This document shows positions 16,087 through 25,694 of a stretch of 64,000 nt of DNA, piece by piece (position 1 is the stretch's first letter; the number at the start of each line of letters is the position of its first letter). Position numbers and translations under genes: made by a program. The DNA is from Prinia subflava. Lineage: Eukaryota; Chordata; Aves; Passeriformes; Cisticolidae. The stretch spans positions 14,723,001 to 14,787,000 of the forward strand of contig NC_086259.1 of the NCBI RefSeq assembly GCF_021018805.1, given 5' to 3'. The notes under the pieces were generated by a model. The model searched no databases, was not told the origin of the DNA, and worked only from the letters and a program-made list of their open reading frames with translations.

Positions 16087-16821
16087 ATGCCGGGCTTCAC
16101 CTGCTGCGTACCGGGCTGCTACAACAACTCGCACCGCGACAAGGCGCTGCACTTCTACACCTTCCCCAAGGACGAGGAGCTGCGGCGCCTCTGGCTCAAG
16201 AACGTCTCCCGGGCGGGCGTCAGCGGCTGCTTCAGCACCTTCCAGCCCACCACGGGCCACCGCGTCTGCAGCGAGCACTTCCAGGGCGGCCGCAAGTCCT
16301 ACCTGGTGCGGGTCCCCACCATCTTCCCGCTGCGCGGCGTCAACGAGCGCAAGGCTCAGCGGGCCCGGCGCCCCCGCCCCGCCGCCGCCGCCGCCGCCCC
16401 GCAGGGCCCCGCGGCCGCCGCCGAGGCCCCTGCAGGGGGCGCGGCCGAGGACGTGAAGCCCATCGACCTGACGGTGCAGGTGGAGCTCGGGGCCGCCGCC
16501 ACCATCGGGCCCAGCCCCGTGCGGCTGCCGGTGCCGGTACCGGCGGCGGCGGCGGCGGCGGCGGGGGAGGAGAGCCCGGTGGAGGGCGGCCCCCCCGATC
16601 ACTCGTACTCGCTGTCGTCGGGCACCACGTCGGAGGAGCTGCTGAGGAAGCTGAACGAGCAGCGCGACATCATCGCGCTGCTGGAGGTGAAGATGAAGGA
16701 GATGAAGGGCAGCATCCGTCGCCTGCGTCTGGCTGAGGCCCAGCTCCGCGAGGAGATCCGCGAGAAGGACCGGCTGCTCCACGCTGCCAGCGCCGGCACC
16801 CGCAAGCGCCACGGCCTCTGA
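16087..16821 (+). CDS. THAP11: THAP11 (Ronin), THAP-domain transcription factor, single exon
   Basis: THAP11 is a zinc-dependent DNA-binding factor that recruits HCFC1 and controls growth and cobalamin-pathway genes. The intact 244-codon frame starts [14 protein letters not shown]. The C2CH THAP zinc module is residues 1-80 (CCVPGC ... VCSEHF), followed by [14 protein letters not shown], the conserved segment [13 protein letters not shown], an HCF-binding motif DHSY at residues 171-174, and a C-terminal coiled coil rich in Leu, Lys and Glu that ends KRHGL. The human protein is about 314 residues; the difference is mostly in the middle, where the human polyglutamine tract is replaced here by an Ala/Pro-rich run (about residues 98-118, GCC/GCN codons) and another Ala run near 155. 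The start is in the usual position with GAGGCC before the ATG. No intron. Confidence 0.97.
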   Translation: MPGFTCCVPGCYNNSHRDKALHFYTFPKDEELRRLWLKNVSRAGVSGCFSTFQPTTGHRVCSEHFQGGRKSYLVRVPTIFPLRGVNERKAQRARRPRPAAAAAAPQGPAAAAEAPAGGAAEDVKPIDLTVQVELGAAATIGPSPVRLPVPVPAAAAAAAGEESPVEGGPPDHSYSLSSGTTSEELLRKLNEQRDIIALLEVKMKEMKGSIRRLRLAEAQLREEIREKDRLLHAASAGTRKRHGL

Positions 16822-17164
16822 GGGCTGCCGAGGCCCGGCCCGGCGCGGGGCTCTCCATCCCGGAGCCTCCGCCGCGCTCGGCGCGGTGCCGGGCAGAGCA
16901 GAGATGGGATGGACCGCGGCCCCTCAGTGCCCGGCTCGGCCCACGCCACAGCAGCCGCCAGCCGGGCGAGGCCTCGCCGTCGGATTCCCCTGCCTGGACT
17001 GGATCAGCTCGGTGCCCAGCCCCATCCTCGCCCCGACGTTATCTCCGGTGTCACCTCACACCGGGCCCATCAAACCCGCCGTGTGCGGTGTCAGAACGCG
17101 CTGCTCGTAGCGTGGATGGGACCCAGGTCGTCACTAAGTGGACGTAGGGTATCAGTTTTCAGCA

Positions 17165-17170
17165 AATAAA
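17165..17170 (+). other. THAP11: Poly(A) signal after THAP11
   Basis: AATAAA about 345 bp downstream of the THAP11 stop. A second AATAAA at 18895-18900 could serve a longer 3' UTR of about 2.1 kb. Confidence 0.5.
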
Positions 17171-19439
17171 CTCGCTCTGTGTCAAGTGAGGTAACAGCAA
17201 CACTACCCTGGAGAAGGCGTGTCCGACTGCCGTGGGCGCTGTGCCCATCATAGGAATGGTCGGTGATGTCGCGTTCAGCCTCGCTCAGTGGAGGAAAGCT
17301 TTAGAAACCCTCTCAGGGTGATGTGTTTCTTCAGTAAATTACTGATGCCGTAAAAGACTGCTGTTCCTAGCGTGACAGAACCCCCAGATTAAAGAGTGTT
17401 CTTGTACCGTGTAGTTTCTGCTTTCTCTGCAGCGTGTGTGTATTGGTTACAGATGTCTTGGTGCTCTCCACACCAGTAAGGATTACAGTCTGGTACAAAG
17501 AACACGGTGGCATTTAACAGCTGTAGTTTATCTCATTGGCTTAAGACTCCATCTAATGAAACGGAGGCTTTGTAACACATCGGAATTTTAATCCTTGGCT
17601 TTTGTTCAGAGAACCACGATGAAACAGAAGTGACTTTACCTGCAGTGGTTGCAAACCTTTCCTGTCTAATCCTAAACTAGTTGGCATGACTAATAATCTG
17701 TACATTAGGCAAGACCATACTAAAACCTGCTTGTGTGTTCTAAACCAAGATTTAAGAGTATTGTAACAAATCTATGTGGAATGGTTGTGTAGTTTCTGTT
17801 TCTAGCCAGCGTCAGTCCCTTCACTTTCTGCAACAGGAAACCAAACCATCGTTGGCTAGAAAGAGGGTGGAGTGAGGGTAGCAAACCCACAGGTTTGGCT
17901 TGGTTATGCACTTCCAGCCTGGCTGGTGGAACAGATCCCTCAGCATTTTGGAGGAGGAGGAGAAGGGTAGTGTCTGGTGCCTCAGCACAGCCCTGTGGCA
18001 ATGGGCAGTGATGATGGATGTTGAGAACAAAAGGCACTTCACCACAGTGTGCCCATACTCACCTTCGAGGGAAGAATTCCCAGGGGTTCCCTGGGTCTGT
18101 GAGGTCCTTCTGGAACCAGAGTGCGTCACACTCAGCAGAATGGGATGTCACTTTTACTAAATTTTGTAGAGGGATTTTCTAAATGTAAAAAGTATCTTTA
18201 GTTTAAAATTATGTAATCTTTGTAACACTGGCTAATGTAGCTTTACAACCATCAGCTTCAACACTGTATACAACCGAACAAAGGGGCACCGTGGGGTTTT
18301 GTAGCCGGAGGTTTCTCTATAGATCCTGAAGCCAGTTCAGCTCCAGGTTGTCACAGCCTGCTATGTGATGCATGGGTCATTTTTTATTAACGTGTGTGCC
18401 AAGTTGGATGATCATCTGTAAGGATACTACATGTCTATCCATGTACTAAGTACTTCCCGTGACTTCAGTTTAATTTATTCTCCAATCTGATATGTAGCTC
18501 TCCAGCTCTGTGCTATCCTGATTTTTCTGCGAGTCGAGTTAGCGGCAGTTTTTTCGTTTGGTTGGTTTGGCTTGTTGTTTTGGGTTTGTTTTTGGTTTTT
18601 TTTTTTGTAGGACAAGCAGATACCTGCTCCACCATGGGATCTGACATATGTGATTGGTCCAGCAGCTCTAGATGCTCCCGTCAAGACAGTAGGCAGCACA
18701 ACATCCCTCCTTGCAAACGAGGCTGGTTGTGCATCTGAGCTTGTTGAGAATGTGCATGTCATGACGGTCATGGTACTTTTTCTACCATTGGGATGCACTT
18801 CAGGATGTTCAGCCATTTGGCCTTGCTGGACTGGTTACCTGCTGGACTGTTTGACTTCTCCAGGTTACACTGAGGTGCTAACATGCTTAATTTTAATAAA
18901 GTATATTTTGTTTTCTTACGTTTCCTGTCTCCTCGTGGTTTATATATCTACTTCTGAAGGTTTTTGGCTGTAGCTTTGTTTTCTCTTTTGTAACATCTTT
19001 TTATTCGTTGTGAGGTCCACAGCTGGAACAGCAGGAATGTCTTTACATTCATGTAGGGTGAGGAGGAGGAGTTTGAGGTCGGTTCAGTGTACCACACACC
19101 TACCTGTGCAGAGGTTGGAGCCACTTGGATGAGCAATCAGTCCCAGGGTGCTCTCTGTGTAAACAGCAGGGATTTGAGCAAGGCTTCCCACAGTGCTTCC
19201 CCCAGCATGACTCTCCTGTCTGATGCCTGGTGGAGGAAGGATAAGGCACAGCCTCCCATGAACCAGCCTAGTGCAGGGAAGAGCTTGCATGTACTCTTAG
19301 GAGTTGTAATTCCACTTGCCAAAGTTCCTGGTTTTAGATTGGTTTAGAGCTATTAGTCTCAAGCAAATGTATGCAGCAAAAAATTTCAGCTGTGCCTCAG
19401 CCATTACACTTTAGGGTTGAACTGGGAATGTTAAATGCA
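17171..19439. other. THAP11 downstream/intergenic region; no other gene recognised
   Basis: Unique-looking sequence with a T/G-rich tract near 18545-18610 and an AATAAA at 18895. Mammalian NUTF2 follows THAP11, but no NUTF2-like exon is visible here. The boundary between the human 16q22-like and 16q13-like gene blocks must lie between the end of THAP11 and the tRNA pair. Confidence 0.5.
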
Positions 19440-19915
19440 GCTGCAGGATGGGGAGGTGATTGTCCCACTCTGCTCCGTGCTGGTGCAGCCTCACCTCGAG
19501 CTCTGGGAGAAGATTTGGGCACCACAGTATAAGAAGTATCTAAAACCAAAACAGAGCATCCAAAGGCGGCCATGAGGATGGTGTAGGGTCTAGAGGAGAA
19601 GCCATGTGAGGTGTCTGAGGGCGCTTGGCCTGTTCAGCCTAGAAAAGAGGATACTGAGGGCAGAGCTCAAATGGGGCTGCAGCTTCTACAGGAGGGGCAG
19701 CCCAGGGGCAATGCTGATCGCTGCTGTCTGTGACCTGTGACAGGACCCGAGGGAACGGCTGACGCTGTGCCAGGGGAGGTTTGGGCTGCATGTTAGGAAA
19801 AGGTTCCTCACGCAGAGGGTGGGCGGCCTTCGGAAAAAGCTCCCCAGGGAGGTGCTCACAATGCTGGGTCTGACAGAACTCACGGAACGCTTTCACAACG
19901 TCCTCAAGTGTAGCA
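19440..19915 (+). repeat. CR1 LINE fragment
   Basis: CR1-type sequence: CTCTGCTCCGTGCTGGTGCAG, GAGCATCCAAAGGCGGC, CTTGGCCTGTTCAGCCTAGA, GGGGAGGTTTGGGCTGCATG and CTCCCCAGGGAGGTGCTCA, in order along the plus strand. The terminal short repeats are missing; the fragment stops about 25 bp before the first tRNA gene. Confidence 0.85.
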
Positions 19916-19940
19916 CGGGCCGCGACGGCTGCCCAGCGGT

Positions 19941-20023
19941 GTCAGGATGGCCGAGCGGTCTAAGGCGCTGCGTTCAGGTCGCAGTCTCCCCTGGAGGCGT
20001 GGGTTCGAATCCCACTTCTGACA
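19941..20023 (+). tRNA. tRNA-Leu (anticodon CAG)
   Basis: An 83-nt type II tRNA gene with no intron. The acceptor stem GTCAGGA pairs with TTCTGAC, the discriminator is A, and the D arm is GGCCGAGCGGTCTAAGGC. The anticodon loop TTCAGGT gives CAG, followed by a long variable arm and the T arm GGGTTCGAATCCC, so A and B boxes are complete. A T5 tract at 20033-20037 serves as the pol III terminator. Its sequence is identical to the inverted copy at 20195-20277. Confidence 0.97.
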
Positions 20024-20032
20024 ACACTGACG

Positions 20033-20037
20033 TTTTT
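20033..20037 (+). terminator. RNA polymerase III terminator of the plus-strand tRNA-Leu
   Basis: TTTTT ten bases after the mature 3' end. Confidence 0.8.
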
Positions 20038-20185
20038 GCATTACGCTCGCCCATAATTGATTATTGAAAGCGAGCGTTCAGTTGCTTTTGAGCGCGCACG
20101 GTCGGTCGGTCGTGGTATTTTTTATTTTTTTTAAATTCACGCTCCCACCCGCCTTCGCCAGCTAAAAGCGGCCGCCGGGCGGCGC

Positions 20186-20190
20186 AAAAA
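20186..20190 (-). terminator. RNA polymerase III terminator of the minus-strand tRNA-Leu
   Basis: TTTTT on the minus strand just after the mature 3' end at 20195. The two genes are transcribed towards each other, so their terminators face across a spacer of 171 bp. Confidence 0.8.
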
Positions 20191-20194
20191 GAGC

Positions 20195-20277
20195 TGTCAG
20201 AAGTGGGATTCGAACCCACGCCTCCAGGGGAGACTGCGACCTGAACGCAGCGCCTTAGACCGCTCGGCCATCCTGAC
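20195..20277 (-). tRNA. tRNA-Leu (anticodon CAG), inverted copy
   Basis: The reverse complement is base-for-base the same 83 nt as the copy at 19941-20023, with the same CAG anticodon, variable arm and discriminator A. Together they form a perfect 83-bp inverted repeat around a 171-bp spacer. Confidence 0.97.
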
Positions 20278-20374
20278 CTGCCGCTGTACGCTATTTTACA
20301 GCCACGTCCCATGCCAGATGCCAGCCGAGCTGTCGTGTCCGGTCACTGCCGGGACACCCCGGGGACAGCCCCGG

Positions 20375-20725
20375 GTCCAGCCCTGTGTCCGCATTAACGA
20401 CCTGCGTGACGGGGCCCGGGGCGTCCCGGGCACACGGCACCAAACTGGGAGCAGTGGCTGATAGTCCAGACGGTCCTGCTGCCACCCAGAGGGACCTGTG
20501 CCAGCCCGAGATACGGGCTGACAGAATTCTCCTGGAGTGGAGGGTGATGAGGCGCTACGCAGACCGCCCAGAGAAGCTGTGGCTGCCCCGTCCCTGGAAG
20601 TGTTCGAGGCCACGTTGGAGCAAGGCCAGGGTCTTGGAGCAATCTAGTCTAGTGGAATGTGTCCCTGCATGGTAGGAGGATGGAACGAGGTGCTTTAAGA
20701 TCAACCCAAATCATTCCACGATTTT
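20375..20725 (+). repeat. CR1 LINE fragment
   Basis: It carries CACCAAACTGGGAGCAGTGGC, CAGAGGGACCTG, CAGAGAAGCTGTGGCTGCCC, CCTGGAAGTGTTCGAGGCCA, and a degenerate end with CAACCCAAATCATTCCACGAT. An internal piece appears deleted between GGAGTGGAGGGTGATGAG and the CAGAGAAGCTG segment. It has the same orientation as the CR1 on the other side of the tRNA pair. Confidence 0.8.
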
Positions 20726-20749
20726 ACAAGGAGACGCGTGTTGTCCCCC

Positions 20750-21260
20750 GCCCCCGCAGAGGAGCAACGCCAGGCATCAGGATGCGCCGGGGGCCACCAA
20801 ATGTGAGCACCGAGCAGGACACGGCTGCACAGAAGGTTCGCGCTGAGCCGGGCTGCTCCAGGCAGAGCATCGCCAGGATACGGGGAGCGGGGCTGTCACG
20901 GCGGGGGCCGCCCTTTGCAGGCGGTACCCCGATACGGGGACACGGGCACACACCGGGAGCGCAGCGCGGCCCCGGGCGGAGGCGGGGGCAGCCGCGGGGC
21001 TCAGCCCGGCCGCCCCGGAGCCACCCGCGCCCCGCCCGCGGAGGGGCTGTCCCGGGGCCGTCCGGGGCTGTCCCGGGGCCGTCCCGGGGCCGGTGCCGGT
21101 ATGGCGGGGCTGCCCGGCGCCGCGCGCGCCCGGAGCGCCTCCCCGAGCTCCCCCCCGGCCCTGGATGGCTCCTTCTTGCTCTCGCCGCTCGGGGGGCTGA
21201 TGGGCGCCCAGGCCGTGAGTACCGGGGAGGGGGCGCGGCGGAGGGGGGAGGGCATCACCC
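20750..21260 (+). promoter_or_regulatory. PLLP: CpG-rich promoter and first exon region of PLLP
   Basis: High G+C and CpG with a tandem GGGGCTGTCCCGGGGCCGT-type repeat at about 21045-21090, directly before the PLLP start codon. No TATA box is evident. Confidence 0.6.
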
Positions 21261-23418
21261 GCTGTGGTGCTTTTCTTCAGCTGGTAACAGCCCGGGTTCT
21301 CTTTGGCTGCCATTCCGACCCCATCTCCTCTGTCTAACCCTAGTTAATCCTCAGCCCTAAGATAGTGCAGCCCCCTCTCTCCTCCTTCCCTCTGTAAAGC
21401 CAGAGGAGAAGTCGGATTCTTGTCCTCACACCCCTTGCCGGTTGTAACTCCGCTCAGTGCCGGGTGGTTCCCGGTGCCAGGCACCGGCTGATCCGCGCAG
21501 GCATCTCCGCAGGGCACGGCCGGTGTGTCGGCGGGTGTGTGAAGCCCGGGGACTCCAGGTGAGGTGTGCTGGGGTTGCTGGTGAGGCTCTCACACTCCCT
21601 GGAATACTCTCAGCTCTCCAGGTTGTCCTCCCAGGCTTTGGCGGCTGCTCTCAGAGGAGCCCAAGGGCCCTTGTACCGTCAGACCGAGCAGCAGCATCAC
21701 CTTCCCATTGCTTCAGCATAGGAGGGAGCCACAATAATCTCCCGCTGGTGCCCTCCCCGGCACCGCGGGTGCCACACAAATGCACGGGGGTGGGTGTTCG
21801 TTCAGCTGCGTGCCGGGCCGCTTGTGACCTGCCCACGGTGCTGCCCCGCTGCGCGGGAGCCTGTTCGCTCGGCCCCTCTCCTCGGGGCAGCGCTGTGGGA
21901 TGTGCCCTGAGCAGCCACTGTGAAACAGCTGGCACAGACCTGGCTCCTGGCTCCAGATTCCAGCCCCTGGGCATGGCTGAGCTGCTGGTAACATAGGGAC
22001 AACGCTCAGGGAAGGGGCTGGGAAGGATGCTGCTGGGGGTGCCATGTAGGAGCATCAGGAAAGAAAGATGGAGGCAAGACCAGCAGCAGACACCTTTCAA
22101 CTCTGCAGCTGGTCCCACCTCTGCAGCCCCTTGCTCAGGCCAGACTGTCAAACAGGCTCCTGCTTTCCCGTGCCAGCTGCCAGAGCAGGGCAGCTCACAC
22201 GTGCCACCTCCCAGCCCTGCAGGAGCCCCCTCTCCATGTTTCTCCCCAGCACATATTTTGCGATCACGAGTGTTTGAAATGGATGTGACGGACAAGGAGG
22301 CATTGTCGGCGCAGCCGAGCTCCAGGGCGTTGGCAGGACAAAGGCTTTTGTGTTTCTTCCATGACAATAAGTGCTGCGGGCTTACACAGCGGCACGGCGG
22401 CTTTCCAAGGAGCCCTTCTCCTGCCGAGCCTGCCGCTGCTTTCCTGGAGTGGGGGGAACCCAAGCGCTGTTGGTGCTGGTGTGCCTGGGCTTGTGGGTGA
22501 TGTTCTGTGCTCCTCCTGCAGGAACCAGCCCCTGAACACCCCCGTTTCACCCCACAGGTGCTTGGTTTGCTGGTGTGGTCTCTCATCGCCGCCACAACGT
22601 ATCACCTCCACGCGGCATACGGCTGGGTGATGTTTGTGTCCCTCTTCTTCTGGATACTAACACTCCTTTTCTTCGTGACTTACCTCCTGCAGCTTCATCA
22701 GAAGTTCTACATGATCCCCTGGCCCCTCGTGGTGCGTAGCTGAGAGGGAGTGAGGGGGGATCCCAAGAGGGAAACATCTTGGTAAGATAGTCTGGGAAAG
22801 CTTCAGTCTCTTCTGGGCTGATGGAACCAAGTCCCCTGCACTTTGCACAGTGACATTGTTTCATTCTGCCCTTGAATTGCTTAGAAAATGCTTAAATCAA
22901 AGTCCTGTGTCAATCCAGAAAGCTACAGCCACCAACTGCTGCAGCTGTGGTGTCATCCAAAAACCTCCTGGCACAACCTGGGGAGCATTTAATGTGTTCC
23001 CCTGGGGAATGGGGAGGAATGTGAACCTGCGCCTTTTGCTCCTGCCTCACTCCAGCATGCACGAGGCCGAGCCCAGAGCTCAGCACCTCCTCTTTGCCTT
23101 CCCCAGCTGCTGATCTACAACGCTGTGGCCACCGTGCTGTACATCACCGCCTTCGTGACGTGCGCGGCCGCCGTGCAGCCGACGTCCTGGCGGCAGTGGG
23201 ACTACAACCGCAGGGCGGCCGCCTCCGTGAGTACCGGCGGGCAGGGGAGGGCCGGGGGCCGGGGCAGCCGCCGTGGTCACGCGTGGGATGTGCTCCTCTT
23301 CCAGTTCTTCGCCTGTGTCACGATGATCACCTACGGGGTGAGCACCTTCTTCAGCTTCCGTGCCTGGAAGGGGCTGGGCAGCAACGCGGCCACCAGCCAA
23401 GTGACTGACCACGCGTAA
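21101..23418 (+). CDS. PLLP: PLLP, plasmolipin (4 exons)
   Basis: Plasmolipin is a four-helix MARVEL-domain protein of myelin and apical/endosomal membranes that organises raft-like membrane and takes part in vesicle sorting. Exons: 21101-21214, 22558-22731, 23107-23226 and 23305-23418. All introns are phase 0, and the product is 173 residues (human 182). The N-terminal 38 residues are cytosolic and Ser/Pro-rich. Family segments follow: VLGLLVWSLIAATTYHL, AYGWVMFVSLFFW, YMIPWPLV, NAVATVLYITAFVTCAAAV, then YNRRAAAS, FFACVTMITYGVSTFFS and the C-terminal GSNAATSQ. Four hydrophobic segments are visible. Acceptors are CCACAG, CCCCAG and TTCCAG; donors are GTGAGT, GTGCGT and GTGAGT. It lies tail-to-tail with ARL2BP, as in human. 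Confidence 0.96.
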
Positions 23419-23923
23419 GGAGTGCACGGCGAAGCCCAGCCACGGGCCACCCCGCACCAGCTTGTGCCAGGCTTGGTGGCTTGGAGCCTCGTGTGCCACC
23501 AGGGCTCGTTTTGGGACCAGCCTGTGCTGGCAGCAGTGGTCAGCACTGCTCACGTGGATGCTGCCCTGTGCTTTCTGATGATGCTTCCAGCTGACGTGCC
23601 CACAGCACAAACCACCGGCATCACCGCTGGGGGACACAGCTGGGGGACACAGCTCCTGCTCATCCCCAGGGGCCATCTGGATCCTCACTGGAGCAGCTCC
23701 ACTCCAGGGGGGGCTCAGCCAATCTGGCACAGTCCAATACTAAAATTCACTAACCCAAGCCCAGGCTCCCCTCTCTGCTCATTCACAGCTACAGTGTAAG
23801 TAATGCAATTAACAGGATGCAGAAACAGTGGCAGAGCTGGAAGATGGGAAGTGAAGCAATGGAAGTGGTCATAGCTGCTCTTGTGTTGATTTCTAACAAT
23901 TTGAATATAAATTTTATGCTTTA

Positions 23924-23929
23924 AATAAA
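23924..23929 (+). other. PLLP: Poly(A) signal of PLLP
   Basis: AATAAA about 505 bp after the PLLP stop. Confidence 0.6.
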
Positions 23930-24662
23930 AACATTCCTGAATCCAGCACTGGAGTCTGTCATGAGAAAATTTGTCTTGTGAGGAGGCAGCACATCCAGCC
24001 TGGTGGGGACAGTGGAGATGTCACTGCAGAGGTGGCTGCTCCCTCCCACTCCGTGTGGGTTTCAGCCCGTGTGGGCTATGGAAGGAACAAGTCCACAGGG
24101 TTCACCTCTCAGTGCTTTATGCACACACACGCTCGGAGTGTGCATCCAAGACCACAAGAATACAAACAAGGTGCCAAGGCTTTGATCACTCCCTCCTCCT
24201 GGCTCAGCACCACACACTCCTGAGTTCACCTCATTAACCAGGCAAGTCAACTTTGCCCATTAGCTGCAGGTCATTTTCAGAAATTACAATCAAGTCTGTG
24301 AAAGCTCTGGGAACACAGGCAGGATCAGCGCCTCAGGAGAGGGAAGAACCTTGCTACTCCCCCTGCAGAGTGCTGCAGACCACAAATTCACCTTTTATCT
24401 CTGTCAGAATGAGAAGTGACGCCCAGCCAGGCAGAGCAGCTTTTCCTTTCACACCCTCCTTGTACAAGTTAGTAAAAGTAGATTAAGTAAATTCAAAAAC
24501 TGGTGCATGGTGAGCTGCACTGCAAATCTTACTGCATGCTCTGCATGGGCAAAGTTTTACCAGGTTGTCTGCAAAGGCAGGATCAGGACACAGAACTGAA
24601 TTGATGGAAGGTGAGAACTGAAAAGGAATGGACACATGGCATTGGCCCATGACAGATCTGCC
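23930..24662. other. Short convergent intergenic region between PLLP and ARL2BP
   Basis: I see no gene or clear repeat between the opposing poly(A) signals. The region may include alternative 3' ends. Confidence 0.4.
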
Positions 24663-24668
24663 TTTATT
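24663..24668 (-). other. ARL2BP: Probable poly(A) signal of ARL2BP
   Basis: AATAAA on the minus strand, about 1.03 kb after the ARL2BP stop. I found no closer canonical AATAAA on that strand, so the 3' UTR would include the CR1 piece and the duplicated segment described at 25140-25535. Confidence 0.45.
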
Positions 24669-25139
24669 TGGTTGCCAGTGAGTAAATCAAGGGTCAAATT
24701 TCCACAATTATGAATATATAGACATAAATATATATATATATAAATATAACAGGAACAGTAGGAAAATAAAAGAAAAAAATTAACAAGGGAGATCATGTTA
24801 CTGAATTTCACAGTTAGAAATAGGTCTATTTAGAACAGGTCTAAATAAAAAGTTATAAACACTGATAAAAGACACGAGTCTCAGCCTTCCAAACTCTGAC
24901 ACAGTCCAATTTAATTTAGCATTTCTCCAGATTCAGCTGCATCACCAGGCAACTGAGTCTCCTGAACCTCCATCCCTCTGGGAAGGATGTGACCAAAGAA
25001 ATGATGTGCTGTTCTTCTAAAGCAGACAATGGCTGATCAGCATGAATTCTGCCTTGGCACCTTGTAAAAAACTTCCCTGCACACACTGACTTCTCAGTTC
25101 AAACCACATCCCTGAGAACTGAGCATCTTTTACTGCCAG

Positions 25140-25235
25140 ATGGCCACGCTGGATGGGATTGTGAGCAACCTGCTCCAGTGGAAGGTGTCCCTGCCCATGG
25201 CAGGGGGGTTGGAACTGGATGATTTCCAGTTAAGC
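25140..25235 (+). repeat. CR1 LINE fragment, short
   Basis: Contains GAGCAACCTGCTCCAGTGGA and AGGTGTCCCTGCCCATGGC, typical of the CR1 3' region, followed by GGGGTTGGAACTGGATGAT. It lies antisense within the predicted ARL2BP 3' UTR. Confidence 0.8.
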
Positions 25236-25312
25236 AATGGTGCTGCAGGAACAGAAGGAATAAACTGTTCTCTGTGTTCAGCAGAGACAGGACAAAGAAC
25301 AAGGAGCTCAAA

Positions 25313-25535
25313 CTGCAGCTCAGGCACTTTACATCAGAGTGCAAAAGGCTCCCTGCAGCAGCAGCAGCAGCTGGGCACTGCAGAAAACTGCCCAAACCAC
25401 AGGAGCTTCTAAGGAGATCCCAGCAGACATGTAAAGAGAAGTTTGGGTTGAGCTGGGGAAAGAAAGACTGCTTCTCACAGTCTCTTCCATCCATTTTGTA
25501 AAAGGGTATAAAAATTCCAGAAATCCTTTGATTTC
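25313..25535 (+). repeat. Duplicated segment, copy A
   Basis: A direct repeat of 29151-29352. Shared landmarks include CAGAGTGCAAAAGGCTCCCT, a CAG-triplet run, GAGAAGTTTGGG and CTCACAGTCTCTTCCAT. Most bases match; this copy has an extra stretch of about 20 bp after CTTCCAT. No family name is assigned. It is in the predicted 3' UTR of ARL2BP, antisense. Confidence 0.75.
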
Positions 25536-25694
25536 ACCCCCAGTCCCGGCCCTGCCCCACCGCACACCCACCCCCCTCAGAGCCGCGGTGGAGCCGAGTC
25601 CCCGCCCCTCTGCCCCGGAATCGCTGCCTCTCACCTCTGAAACGGGAATAGACCTAGCTTAAAATACAACAGCACTCCCTTCAGAATGACTTGT

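Larger units (their letters stand above)
15560..17110. promoter_or_regulatory. CpG island; divergent CENPT/THAP11 promoter
   Basis: A block of very high CpG density covers the space between the CENPT 5' end and THAP11 and continues through the THAP11 coding exon. It has three SBS-type elements at 15919-16032 and a (CGG)n run at 15980-16000. The two genes are transcribed away from each other from this island, as in mammals. Confidence 0.8.

Noticed and set aside
15548..16456. A 302-codon plus-strand frame and a 388-codon minus-strand frame over the CENPT/THAP11 island
   Set aside because: Both overlap the confidently identified THAP11 frame in other frames or the opposite strand; low-complexity Ala/Arg/Pro composition from CpG-rich DNA.
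19819..20312. Open frames reading through the tRNA genes
   Set aside because: They consist of CR1 and tRNA sequence translated by chance; the tRNA structures explain the conservation.
21457..22595. Long frames on both strands in PLLP intron 1
   Set aside because: They lie in the intron between two in-frame PLLP exons, have no known domain, and the two strands are open because the region is GC-rich.
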